Position numbers and translations under genes: made by a program | Origin: Fragilaria crotonensis | Taxonomy: Eukaryota; Bacillariophyta; Fragilariophyceae; Fragilariales; Fragilariaceae | Assembly: GCA_022925895.1 (NCBI GenBank) | Contig: JAKSYS010000196.1 | Span: 26,380 to 90,379, forward strand | Length of the DNA: 64,000 nucleotides | Direction: 5' to 3' | The notes under the pieces: model-generated | Databases searched by the model: none | Told to the model about the DNA's origin: nothing | Seen by the model: the letters and a program-made list of their open reading frames with translations, nothing else | Shown: piece after piece, positions 33,562-45,034 of the stretch | Layout: each line of letters begins with the position of its first letter | Numbering within the stretch: the first letter of the stretch is position 1

Positions 33562-36500
33562 TCAGTGTCCACCCGAATGTACCCTAGCATCTTTCAAACC
33601 GCCGTCGCTAGCAATCGTGAGATTCTTTTTCGAGCGGCTGGCTTCCCATACTTCTGCTTCAGATACACATAGTCGGACTGAACTGAGTAACCGTCGTTGA
33701 TAAGGGGGTAGCGTTTCCATTTGGATGCTGTCCGTACTATTAGTGAAAAGATCAGCGGGCTCTTCCCGCGGCCGGATATTCTGCTTGATTTCTTGCAGAT
33801 TGTCTATCGGTCTCCTCTTCCATAAGTCTCCATATCGTAAATAATTTGACGAGATATAACGTCGCCATAGTCGTCGTTGGTGGGCGGACGGTCGCTCCTG
33901 GCGAGGCCACCCAGGTATGGTTTCGAAATGTGGAGGCCTGTCACCCCCTAGGAGATGTTGGGAGATCTTTCTGTGGTCGTGGGAGCAACACAAGTCAGAC
34001 AGCTTGAAACATTGCAGGTATAGGCGAACCAAATTTATATCCCTTTGTTGAACACGAGAGTATCGGGATAGCCGATCAGGATCCATGATTGCCGTATCCT
34101 GCTTCCCTTTTAGATCAACTTGTAGTACATCCGTAACATGGATCGCCATGTTGTGATTCGACAGAAATTGGCGGAGAGAAAGGATCCACGTTGGCGTCAG
34201 GTAATCCAAAACGATTGTTGGATGCTCCAGAAGATGGGACAAAATACCCGCTTCCAACTGAAGCGTCTTCAATTGTATGACCAAAAGTTCTCCCACTTCC
34301 GTACGACGGTAGATATGATGGCGAAAGTACTTCACCATCTCAATTCCACACTCGGTGCGAAGATCCATCAGTCCCAATCCTCCCATGGAAAGCGGCCCGT
34401 GGCGGACTGCTGTTGGTAGATTCCTATTCATCCCTAGCTTTTGTACAATTGCCGGCAATATCCTTGTTTGTATCTGTTCCAACTCCTCCTCATCGATCGC
34501 TAACGCTGGAAGCGAGTATCGCATTGCTGGCTCATAGGTTGTTCGTACGAAAACTCTTATGTCGCTCGACGTCAACCGTGGTGTCTGTATCCGGGATGCG
34601 TACTCGTCGGCCTTTTTCTTCAGTATGGAAACGTGGTGGGAAAAATCGCCGATCGGGTTTTGGTAAACTCCAAGTATTCGTGTTGCTTGATTGAGTGATT
34701 GTCGGCGAATTACAACTCGGTGCGGATCTTGTCCTTGGCTCAATCTGACTGTTGCGAGGGGATCTATCGTTTGCTCTCGAAGAATGGGACGTCCTGACCT
34801 CCAATCCCAATACATGACAAACCACGAGCATTTTGAAAGATTTAGAGAACCTCCGGAGTAGTGCAATAGTTTCTCCCATGTTTGTGCTAGATCTTCAAGG
34901 CTTGTTACGAGATCTTCAAAGGACATACTTCCGTTGTCCGTGAATCCGAGGGCAGTGTCGTCCACAAATGCATCCACCAATCTCGAATGCGTATTGACGC
35001 CGTCCGATGATCGGAAGCTCATTCGGAGGGGACTGACTCGCTCCAGCGTATTCAGAAGAATGACTACCAACGTGAGCCAAACAGCAGGGGATGCTCCGCT
35101 GCCTTGCCCCGTACCAAAAGAGGAGCAAATGGAGTACCTGTATAGGAATTCTCCGACACTCCATACACAGTTTTAACCATATAGCGCATAAGTTCCAACG
35201 ATTGGGCGTGAGACCTTACAGCATTGATCGGCATGCCGCATCGTCGGGCGGCCAACATTCCCAGGGCTACTATGATACGATCGAAACACGCAGACGCGTC
35301 ATTATCGAATCGAGCGTAGTTGGTCTTCAAAAGTCTACTCATGTCGGCCGTTAGTTGGGTCAACATGATAGGTTCCATTGTCGTTTTCCTGGAGTTGAAC
35401 CGTGTTGGCCCGAGTTGAGTAGATTCATCTGCACTGCTCTCCGTACCAGTCGCGATCCCCAAGTGAGTTTCAGGAACAAGTTATAGTCTGCCTCGAACAG
35501 ATGAATGATACGTAGACGATTGATTTTGGGATCTCCTTATCTTTTCGATCATGACGTTCACTGCTTTTTGCCATCTGGGAATAGATATCCCGCGTGTCAC
35601 AACAATGTTCAAGAATTTGGCCATACTGTCGAGCAGGATCGGATCCTGTACCAACGCTTTATAGTGACCGAGGTGTCGTCCAGATGGGGACGTAGTGGTA
35701 GATTCCTTCCAACTTAGGATTCCTTTCTTGAAATCCTCACTGGAGATGGTAATGGGGATTGGATCAGCGTCTTGTACCGAGTTGGGAATGGTGAACGACG
35801 CGAGAAACTCTTTCAATAGCATGTCGTCTCCATGCCATGAAGATGGTACTATCCCCCGTAGGAGATCCTCGGCTGCAGGAGACAAACTGGTGAATGTTAA
35901 CGCGTCATGGATCGTGCCATTGCCGCAAGGTGAAGAAGCTGCAGCTCTGAATGCGTCTCTATTGAACTTGACAAGGTGGGCTTCGATTTCCCTCGCGAGA
36001 GATGATGGTGTCCCACATTATGTCCGCAGGGGAGGTCTCCTCCAATACCGTGTGCACATCGCCGGGCTGAGTTACCTTGCTGGCTTCTTTCTCGCGAGGA
36101 ATTTTCAACTTTGTGAGTGGAGAGTATTCCCCCCGGTTTAATCAAGTTTTTGATATGTGAAAACATATTTCGATTTGATTCACTCGAGAGTGTTCGTCGT
36201 ACGATTTTGGCCTTTCGCATGGATTCATGTTTCGTGTGGTGATTAGTGTCAGCGTCGTATGTGTCTAACAGATCTTGAAAACTCTGTTGGCGGTGAGACA
36301 ATGAATGTTTCTGAACGATGCGCAGTTGTTTAGATGCCTCGTTGAGACGCTTTCTGACCGTGTTCACATCCAATGCCTGACCAAACTCGGGAAGTCGAAA
36401 GGACGAGTCAAATTCTTGAATCTTCGTTTCCCATCTTTGAAAGGTTTCTTGGTAATCTGCCCCATGTAGGAGTTCGCGCAGTCGGAGTTTCCAGTATCGC

Positions 36501-36781
36501 ATTATCACCCCCGTATTGCGTAGTTTCGGCGACCATTTATATGTTTTCGGTTGGATGTGGAGAACCTTTTCGGCATGCATCATCGCGCGGCCTTGGTCGT
36601 TGTCCCACGCACATAAGAGTTTGCGGAGTTGTGGCGTTGTCATTTCCTGATGACGTGCATGTAACTCTTGGATCCGAGATTCCATATTGTGAGTCTCGTA
36701 GTATTTCCGGACTCCCGATAGATACGTAGCAACCATTTCTGGATTTCCACTGTACAACGATCTCATATTCGGTGTATCCAT
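33562..36781 (-). pseudogene. LINE copy 2: reverse transcriptase
   Basis: Pre-RT region (36781-35897), then fingers/palm motifs: SGRHLGHYKAL (about 35690), the catalytic YARFDNDASACFDRI (about 35320-35270), GTGQGSGASP near 35110 after a frameshift, and DAFVDDTALGF with the Asp-Asp pair at about 34955. The thumb/connection follows in a 502-codon frame including RILGVYQNPIGDF and MNRNLPTAVRHGP. Breaks near 35890, 35470 and 35080 prevent translation as one chain. All catalytic Asp residues are present. Confidence 0.82.
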
Positions 36782-36799
36782 TGGACTATCAACCGTATC

Positions 36800-37946
36800 C
36801 CTAGGATTTCTTCCAGTCTTAGATCGACATAGAGACCTCGGTGATCTGATTGTGGGCCTCTATATAAGCAAGACTGCCTTGGCGCATTACAGAGGATACA
36901 ACTTTTGGACACCTGAGTATATAATCGATCCGTCGATTCGCTGAACCAATAAATGTGGATGGGGCAGGGTGAGTGCTGTGTAAGTCAGACAAATCGCAGG
37001 ATCCAATAAATTCCTGCAAGTGCTTATCCTGATAGATGGTTCCGTTTGCGTCCATCATTACCAAAATCGAGTGCCCTGCATTCTGGAGCTTCATGATTGT
37101 CTGTCGGAGATCTGATAGTATCCTCTGTCGGGGCTGGGGAGAAACTTCACCTTGTCTCCGGTAGTACTCATGTTCCCTTACCAATGCACTCCCTAGTGGC
37201 GCCTGCCTTACTGATCCTCGCATACTCTGTAGACAGTGAGTAACGAAAGAGTGGATCCGCCTTTACCTTCGATGGTGATTCCACTCCATCTGCCCAGTCC
37301 TGTAGGGTCGCAGATTCCTGGACCTTGAACTGTCGTTGTGTGTTTTCCTCGGATAGTGGTGAGACATCCCCTGCCTGAAAAGATTCGCTACTCGAACATC
37401 GATCCACCTCCGTTATTGGGTACCCAAAGACTGTTTTCCCCAATCTAAACTGTCTCTTAACACTCGCTGTGTATTCCATTTGGAGATGGTATTGTTGCCA
37501 CGCGGTGTTTGTCTCAGCCAATCCAAAACAGTCGACCCGAATGCCGCCATCTGGGACATGTAGTATTTGTAGTCCTCCAATCCGGAGGAATACGTCAATC
37601 CCTTTACATTCTGAAAGAATATCCTTAACGAACGTGGGTCTTTATACACAACCGCATCACCGAATGATTGTGTAGCCTGTGGGTCTGTTTGCTTTCTTGC
37701 TTTGATTCGTCCAGGGCGATGTCTCGGGAGCATTAAAACTGATGACAGATGTGGCAGTGGTGGATGCCTGTCTTGTCCTTGTGACATATAGCGGCCTCTT
37801 GTTCTGTTGGACATTCCGCCATTGCATGATTGACCAAATGGAATCGTGGTAGTATCTAGGCTGTTCATTTCCTCGTTCGCGGTAGTCTCTCCTCGTGTCC
37901 GCATCACCTCCTCTGTACGCTGCTGATTATGATGCTGTGTCGCCAT
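36800..37946 (-). pseudogene. LINE copy 2: AP-like endonuclease
   Basis: Motifs of the exonuclease-endonuclease-phosphatase fold appear in order across three frames: RIFFQNVKGL (strand 1, Asn), a CFGLAETNTAW segment with the metal-binding Glu, VMMDANGTI (catalytic Asp/Asn), RRIDYIL, and finally GPQSDHRGLYVDL near 36860-36820 with the catalytic Asp-His. This marks the element as an APE-type LINE. Frameshifts near 37500, 37200 and 36860 break it. Confidence 0.75.
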
Positions 37947-40900
37947 TAATCAGGTTTGCCACCGTCTGGATCGAGGGGTCTTGTGTATTGATCGTCCAGA
38001 TCGGTTGGGGCTTCGCGGGATGCAAGGTTCCCAATATGATGTTGTCCGCTAGCCTGGTGTAGGGTATTAGCGTGTTGTAGTTCCTCGAAAGCATCTTCAA
38101 GGTTTAAGCAGACGTCCGACGACTCAGACATATCCTCAAGAAGGTCTTCACCACCGATTCCATGAATTGCGAATCCTTCACCCTTCTCTTCTTGGTATGC
38201 AAGGCCCTCTATTGGTTTAATCTTGTCCTTATCTATCTTATCCGCAATTATGCAGTTGTTGTGTTCGTCATCGCCGATTCGGTGTTTGGATCTTGTATGC
38301 TGTTTCTTTTTCTCAGGAGATCTGTAAACGCTCGTGTCTTGGGATGAGTCCTGAGATGTCTTCGATTTCGTCGATCCAGAATGCACGCTCGACCCGCCAC
38401 TATGTTGGCTTCTTTTGTTTGCCCTAGGATTTTCCAAATTTCCAGGGTTTGAATACTTCGTGCCGTCGATGTGTTGTCGTGTCATTGCTATTTCCATTTT
38501 GTCCGCCATGGCTGTCATAAACTGAGATAATTGTTCGAATTGTTTCTCATGTCCAACATCGTGTATGACATGTCTTGTTGGCTTTCCATTGTGAGAAGTA
38601 TCTTGTCGTTCATGTCTGAAAATTGGTGGGATGTTTCTGGAAAGTACCTCCAAATTATCTGATAAGATCTTTGCTCTTTGCCGATTGTTCCAGCTTCACA
38701 TTTGAATGTTCTAGTTGCGTCTGGACTGCCGACATTTTGGTATCCAACTCCTCTATTCTTGTGAATTGCCGTTCAAGATTGTTCAAGCGGTCCGATGATA
38801 TCTTCCCTGATGTTTTCGACTCCTGTTGTTGTCGTTTGATTAACTGTTCGAGTTCATGGAATCTAGAGTCCGTGCTATTCATTCGAGAGACAACTGTCAT
38901 TGATCGTGTTGAGGTTGTGCTTCTTTCCTCTTCCATACTTGTGGCAGAACTTGCCTCCGACCCGAGGTACGGATTGTTTTGCTCATGGTTGTTGCGTTGG
39001 TTAGTTGTTCCAGTGGACTGATCGCTACGGTTGTTGGACGCCTCAGATGGAGTTGGCCATGCTTGTTTTGTGCGTTGGAGATGTGAGTTCAGACTGGTGT
39101 TCTGTGAGACTGTTTGGGGCTTGTTGTGATTGGAATTGTTGCTTGGCGACGTTGAATCTGACCTTGGTTGTCCTTCTGGTTCTCGGTGCCATGTTGTCGC
39201 CATCGACATTTGTTCCAGGAATTGCACATTTGCTTGGATCTCCGTCTGAATGACTATTACGTCGGGAAGACCTGGTAAATTGTCTCTGAACCTTGCTTCT
39301 CGATGACTCGGAGGAAAAGCCTTGATTTGTATTGCTGCCATTGATATTGTGCGCGTTTAAAATAATGACTCGAGTCACCAAATATGCCTTGTTGTCATTT
39401 GTCCCGTTAACTGCATCGCATAAAGCTGAAGTGGTTCCGTCCTTTTCTTTAAGAGATGCTATCCATTCTCGTGTAGATCGTTTTGTTGTTGATCCGTCTT
39501 CATGGTATTCAGTGCGAACTTGATCAAGATGAGTGACTTGTGGAGAAAGTGTGATCGCTTGCAATGACTTTGCCCACCTGTCATGGAACTGAAAATGTTT
39601 CCGAACCTGTTCGTTGCTCATTGTGCCTAGTGCGTATCTTGGTAAGAACAGAGCGATACCTCGTCCCGTCATGATCGGAAGAAGTGCTTGGCACAACGGT
39701 GTGACATGTTTCTCCCCGCATTGGATCGTGAGATGTGGAATTAGCTGATCCATAGGGCACTTTTTCTGTCGAATGACGTCAAAAATGGAGCATGATCCGG
39801 CAGTAAACTCCTTAAATACTTGTTGTACCAGAGTTTATGAGTGGTGTTCGGAGCTTTGAGCAGGATATATCCCGCTGTAACCATTTTACCACTTGAGCTC
39901 GCAGAGTTTGAAATTGTGACATCAAGTTGTTTTGTTGTAAACTTTTCCTTCATCATTTCAGAATTCTTCCACATGGACGGATTGTTCTTAAAGCCAAAGC
40001 GGACTCCAAATATCATCTGAGATCGCTCTGGTATCATTGTAACTTTCGGAGATATATAGTCTCGTAACCCGATAGCTGTTAGATTTTGCACCGAATTTGA
40101 CATCATCAAATCTTCGCTTTCCCACCGGTACAGCATTCCGTATTGTTCGGGAGAATATCACTCACTAAGTTGTAGATTGCTTCATTCATTTTATTTTTGT
40201 CGCTTTCGTATACTGCCAAATCCTCCGGTGGGAACCATTTGATCGTGACTCGATGGGTACCATCGTTTGTCGGAATGTTTGGATGTGGTGCTGTTTGGGT
40301 GGTTGTATTGTTCCATGGCGTCGTACTCTCCTTTTCATTTAGATCATGTCGGTTGTTACCAAATACGTGTTGGGTTTCCTGTTCAACTTCGTTATCCGTC
40401 ACATTTCGACCAAGTGGAAGTTGCTGAGAATCCTGCTTCTTATTCTCTCTCATCGTTTTGTTGAGCTGGTCAGCTTTTTCCCTTTCCTTTCGATCACGTC
40501 TTTGTTCTTTTGGATCAATGGGAGTTGTCCTCGTTGTTCCGGCAGTTTGTTTTCCATGGGTCGATAGTTCCTTGGTAATTCTTCTGGGGAAGATTAAAAC
40601 CAGGAGCAAAGGCACCGACAACATTGCTCGTATTCACGTTAATAATGGACTGCTGATTTGGTGGGCTCTTTGATCGACGGCGTCCTGAAACTGGGATCAA
40701 GCTTGGGCATCGTCAATCTCCATTTCCTCTTGCTGTTTGAAAATCGCATCTCTTTCCAAGAGTAAGCAGTGGTATCGGTTTCGTGCAATGTCGTTGGGTC
40801 ATGGACCGCTAGATACGGTTGAGAGATGTTGGTTGCCCAATCGTTTAACTTGACTGGAACCTGGAGATCACGATCAACGTGACTCATGAAGTTATACCAG

Positions 40901-41211
40901 ATTGCTCTATGGACCATGAGAGGATCCGTGTTAACAGCTGCCCAAACTTTGTCGCATTCGAAACAATCTTCGAACACAAACAATCCAAGATGAATGTATC
41001 GATTCCAGTTGGTTGGGTGTCCGTACTGCCGATAGGCCTGCGCGTTGGCGTTCCTACGATAACGTTCTTGGCGGGAAAACCAGTCGGGAGCTTCGGGAAT
41101 GGGTTGATCTACCCAGGTGTCAGTCTCGAATCCATACATCGTGTGCGATGGAGTCAAATCGACGGGGAGAGCCGAAGGAGGCGTGGGAGCCGTTCCTTCG
41201 GTCATGGTCAT
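37946..41211 (-). pseudogene. LINE copy 2: long gag-like ORF1 region
   Basis: At least six overlapping frames on the minus strand, starting from ATG 41211 (MTMTEGTAPTPPSA). The pieces read as one hydrophilic protein: an N-terminal WNRYIHLGLFVF block, a Lys/Glu-rich linker (KEQRRDRKEREKADQLNK), a globular part containing FGVRFGFKNNPSMWKNS, a coiled-coil-like stretch (LEQLIKRQQQESK; LERQFTRIEELDTK) and an acidic C-terminus. No CCHC knuckle was seen. It is similar to nothing I can name beyond a general gag/ORF1 role. The many frame breaks sit close to short homopolymers. Confidence 0.6.
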
Positions 41212-41306
41212 GATGCTTGGGGTACGCGACAACTTCCTATTTACTGTACGCAATTACGGACTGCGGACAGACTGTACTTGCGAAACTCTAAACTAGAAAA
41301 TTGTGT

Positions 41307-41323
41307 TATCTTGCATAAGGAAT
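41307..41323. repeat. Right 17-bp target-site duplication of LINE copy 2
   Basis: Identical to 32005-32021; adjoins the intact 5' end of the element. Confidence 0.85.
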
Positions 41324-42640
41324 GTCATCAATGGCATGTCTGAGCTTTCTGAACAAGCATCATCTTCAAGCCCTTTGTCAAAACATATCATGGTGGCAGT
41401 TCGATTCGATCTTCTTGTAGATCAATCGGACCCAGACTGTGATGTTCATGGGACTTGACAATGATGAGCTGTCTAACTTCCACAATCCACCAAAGGATTG
41501 GACTGTGGGCCTCCTGACCAGGCCGAGCACCAGAGGGACTGTGGATGCATTTTTTTAATTGCGTCGCGTTGTTCGAACGCTTCCAATATTTCGTCCGCAT
41601 CAAAGCAGTCAAGCAACTACTAGTAAGTAAAGAGTTGGCCTTGCCAGAGGCCCATAATAATAAAACCGAATTATAGGGTTATCACCGTCCCAGTCCTTTC
41701 ATCAAAAACTAAGTGTACCCTGAGAGGCCCCATTTGGGTTGACTTCTAATGAACCATATGCATGATGGCATGTCTGGTGTTGAGTACTTTCTTTGAACGT
41801 TCGCCAATTGTTGTGTCTCAGTGCCGTATGTTTGCGTATGGATCGTATCCAACAGCACTCAGAAGAAGGCAGGCATGATAAGGACACGAAGGACCAGTGC
41901 AACAGAAGTAACATCAGTAGGTGCCACTAAAGAGATGGAGACTGAGGAAGATGTAGGTTCTGTTCCTCCTCGCTCAACGCAGCACCCTACCAGAGGACGC
42001 AAAGAACGCAGCCAGTGCTTGATCTTTGAAAAGTTCAAGCAGCCACTGAAATGCCAAAGTGGCTTCAGCGAACAATATTGGAATCAATGAGAAAATTTTT
42101 CCTCTGTAAGCGACAGAGAAGGATGAATGTGCATGGGTTCAGGGTTTAGGGGTTAGTACGAAGAATGGAAGCTGGTTGTACAAGAATTTAGCCTGCAAAA
42201 CTTGACGGTTTGCACCTTGACATGTATAATGTTAGCCAAACAAACCAAAATAATGGACTCCCATGCCTAACAACGACATCTACTCTGTGCATGGCCAGCA
42301 ACGATGATGTCATTTCTTTAACATGCATCAATCTGACCGGTTTGTGTTCTCTTTTGAGCTTGGCTGCTTATTGATCTCGTCCCCCCATTTGAATGTCAAA
42401 GTCAGTGACTTTGCAACACATGACGCAAAAGAACTAGGAGAATGCTTAGCACCAAAGTGAACTGATGTGGGACTCAATTGTGTATCAAGAGAGAAAGCAG
42501 GACTCACAGAAAACTTTGGTTGATGCATGAACAGAAGGAGGGTTATAGTATGACTGATCATGACAGTAGATGTCACTGCAGTAGCTTTTCCTTAACCACT
42601 TTTTGGAAAAGCTTGCAGAGGGCCAGGAATCAGGTCATTG
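41324..42640. other. Repeat-derived region without genes
   Basis: Contains a LINE 3'-UTR fragment at about 41640-41715 (the phrase AGGGTTATCACCGTCCCAG resembles GGGTTAGCACCGTCTCCA at the 3' end of copy 2, also minus-oriented). Remaining short frames are not recognised. Confidence 0.5.
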
Positions 42641-42649
42641 TATGATCAA

Positions 42650-43290
42650 TAATGCAGTGCTCCTAGAAGGGCACGTCGTTTGTTCAAAAAGATCAGATGG
42701 GGCTTTGTAGAATGTGGGTTGCAGCAGGTAGCACAGGAAATGAAAGGGCTGGATTTGGCACGACCGTTGGCATAAAGCGAGTTGCCTTAGTTAACTGCGC
42801 CTTTTGACACAACAGAAATGATCGGTGCTTCAGGGGCAACATATTTCGCCATCTTAATTCTTCGACTTATGCTGTGTTGAGAATGTTGGCATCATGAAGT
42901 CCTGAAGATTCGCAAGAGCTCCAATGGAGGATATTCGTTACTTCTGGGAGTACGAGGCTTGCGCTCAAGAGAACTGCGGCGAAACAGTTCTGAAGGCGTT
43001 TGGTATCATGGGCTCCTGTAGATTTGCAAGTGCTCCAGCAGTGACATCCCGTCTGACATCATGGATCGGATTGCGCTTTTGTAGAATGTGTAATGCATCA
43101 AGTACTGCAGAAAAGAAAGGACTGGACGTGCCACGACCCATGGTTTACAATGGTTAACAATGTACGCCATGAAATGGAAGCCTCCCGAAACGACAGAACA
43201 AATGTGTGCTCCCACCGGTCGTTCTTTGCTTGCGCCTCGGGGTATCCGTGCCACAGTTAAGTTCTTGAAGCACGAAGGGAGCACTTAAGG
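42650..43290 (-). pseudogene. Degenerate copies of the bHLH gene 3' part
   Basis: At least two decayed segments resemble the C-terminal coding part of the intact bHLH gene at 45035-46105. Both carry the order 'TTGTAGAATGTG... GCAG ... GAAA(T/G)... AGG(G/A)CTGGA...GC(A)CGACC' found at 45248-45315 of the gene. Many indels; no open frame. Best explained as tandem duplications of the neighbour that have lost function. Confidence 0.5.
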
Positions 43291-43309
43291 AAAGTATCCT
43301 GCGGCGTTA

Positions 43310-43615
43310 AAACTGTTGAAGACGTTGGTTATCATGGTGTCCTGCAGTGTTGCATGCGTTGGCATCACGCCGCCTTGCAGAATTAAAAGCTACCTCCAGG
43401 AGCAATTCTTCTGTTATCCAAGAACGGATTTAGGAACGCAGGAAATGAAAGGCCTGGAATTGGCACGGCTCAATGCTCATGATGAGCTGTTATATCGAAA
43501 CGACAAAAGAAATTTATGCAATGGGTCGGCCCTTTTTCGCTTGCGCTACACATCATCTTCCACCGCCATTGCAGTGTCATGTGGTTGAGTTCTCGTAGCA
43601 TCATGCTCGAAACGA
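43310..43615 (-). pseudogene. Degenerate bHLH gene fragment
   Basis: Contains TATCATGGTGTCCTGCAG, the AATGAAAGGCCTGGAATTGGCACG block and GCTTGCGCTACACATCATCTTCC, each matching the 3' coding part of the intact bHLH gene. The reading frame is lost. Confidence 0.5.
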
Positions 43616-43619
43616 CGGA

Positions 43620-44230
43620 AATAAAGAGGGTTCTCGGACTTGCCTTTCTTTCGCATGCGCCGCTGCGGGGCATCATTTTACAAATGTTATTGTGTCATAT
43701 GGGTCAGTTCTTGCTCCACGCCGCGATTGCTAAAGAAAACTATCCTGAGTCGGAAAAAGGAGTGGATGTGTCGGCATCGTGGGATCGTGAAGATTTGCAA
43801 GTGCTCCTGCAGGGGCACGTCGTCTGTTAAAGAGGATCCGATGGAGTGCTTGACGAATGTGGGTTGCTGCAGGTATCGCAGGAAATGAAAGACACTTGGA
43901 ACGCCCGATGGCGGACGATGCTTTGCCCAAAGCAACCGAGCATTTTGAATCGATAGAAAGAAAAGTGCCACCAATCGCCCCTTCTTCGCTTGCTCCGTGG
44001 GCATCATCTTCCGCCTTCGATACAGTGTCTTATGGGTCGTTTCTTGTAGAACGAGTGGCATTCTAATCGGGAGATTTCATCGTGTCGAAGAAGAGTCTTG
44101 TGCAGGGTGTTGAGTGAATCTTTGAAATCATCTCGTGTTCGATTCACTTTTCGTAGAGACACGGCGTTTGTCCTCCTCCTCTGCAATTGGACTTGAAGGT
44201 GGCAAGGACATGCGAATATTGGACAGCAAG
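43620..44230 (-). pseudogene. Internally deleted bHLH gene copy with N-terminal part
   Basis: Reads like a shortened copy of 45035-46105. The C-terminal basic tail (TTTCGCATGCGCCGCTGCGG at 43646-43669), the middle block, and then on the minus strand KVNRTR directly joined to DDFKDSLNTLHKTLLRHDE: the 14 residues forming the DNA-contacting basic region are missing. The stretch GACTTGAAGGTGGCAAGGAC near 44192-44211 equals the start region of the intact gene. Non-functional as a DNA-binding factor. Confidence 0.65.
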
Positions 44231-45034
44231 ATTATTCAGGCGCTGCGATTGTGTAGAATTACTCCAATATTGGAATCGTTCTTGATACATCTTGACCTAC
44301 TGACATTTGACGGCCAATCTGTGGTCGAAATTTCATTCATCTCCATGTGGATGAAACAACGAATGGCAATTATTGAGTAGCAAGGTGTTCTTGCTACACT
44401 TCTTTCTCGGATCGTACTTAGGTTGAATCCATGTTGTATCCTTGTAAGTGAAATATTCGGATACGCATACATTTTTGAGCATGAATGATACAAGTGGTAT
44501 GGTTTCGACACAAGAGGTTCCGGAATAGACACTCACATTCAAATAAAATACATTCGTATCCGACCAGACACGAGTCAAAGTTCCGGAACCAGCAAGCAAA
44601 ATTAACGGTAAAGAACCTCCGACATATCTGGAATGCTTAAATAAAGAACTGGAATCGAAAAAAGGTTTGATTAATAGCTAAACCGTTCGTGTTCCAATTG
44701 TGAATATCAGGAAGGGTCGCCATCGTCCAGATCAAGGACTTCGTAGCACCCTTTTAACAAAGGTTGTACCACGAGACGAAGCGGGATAAAACTTGTGTAT
44801 ATTGAGTGTTTGAGCAGAGAGGGCGAGAGCTTTGTTGATCCATACACGATAAGGCAGTTGCACACATTTTAACATATAATGGTCATTTATCGCTTTCCGC
44901 TCCGGGCGTTAGCTTCCAGCTTCGGGTAACATCATCGGTTTTATCTCGTGGGAACATTAAGCCAAGCAAGTGAGAATTTCATTGAACTATTCCCATAAAC
45001 CGAGATTCCCCCTAGTTTTAAGCATTACCAGGTA
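44231..45034. other. Intergenic between bHLH gene and its relics
   Basis: Only the 3' flank of the intact gene and short random frames; no repeat or gene recognised. Confidence 0.4.

Larger units (their letters stand above)
32022..41306 (-). mobile_element. Full-length 9.3-kb LINE-type retrotransposon, copy 2
   Basis: A minus-strand non-LTR element bounded by an identical 17-bp TSD. Sense order: short 5' leader (41306-41212), a long gag-like ORF1 region, AP-endonuclease, reverse transcriptase, RNase H, a Cys/His knuckle and a 3' UTR ending in a (TTTA)n-type tail. Nearly 3 kb of ORF1 is unusual for a LINE. All coding parts are interrupted by frameshifts, yet the TSD copies are identical, so either the copy is young and the frame breaks are sequence errors, or it was inactive early. 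The 3' UTR phrase GACGGTG(C/A)TAACCC is shared with a fragment near 41660. Confidence 0.85.

Noticed and set aside
41640-41715. LTR pair formed by 32040 and 41660 similarity
   Set aside because: The two stretches are short, diverged and correspond to LINE 3' UTR sequence; the 17-bp TSD places the real borders at 32022 and 41306.
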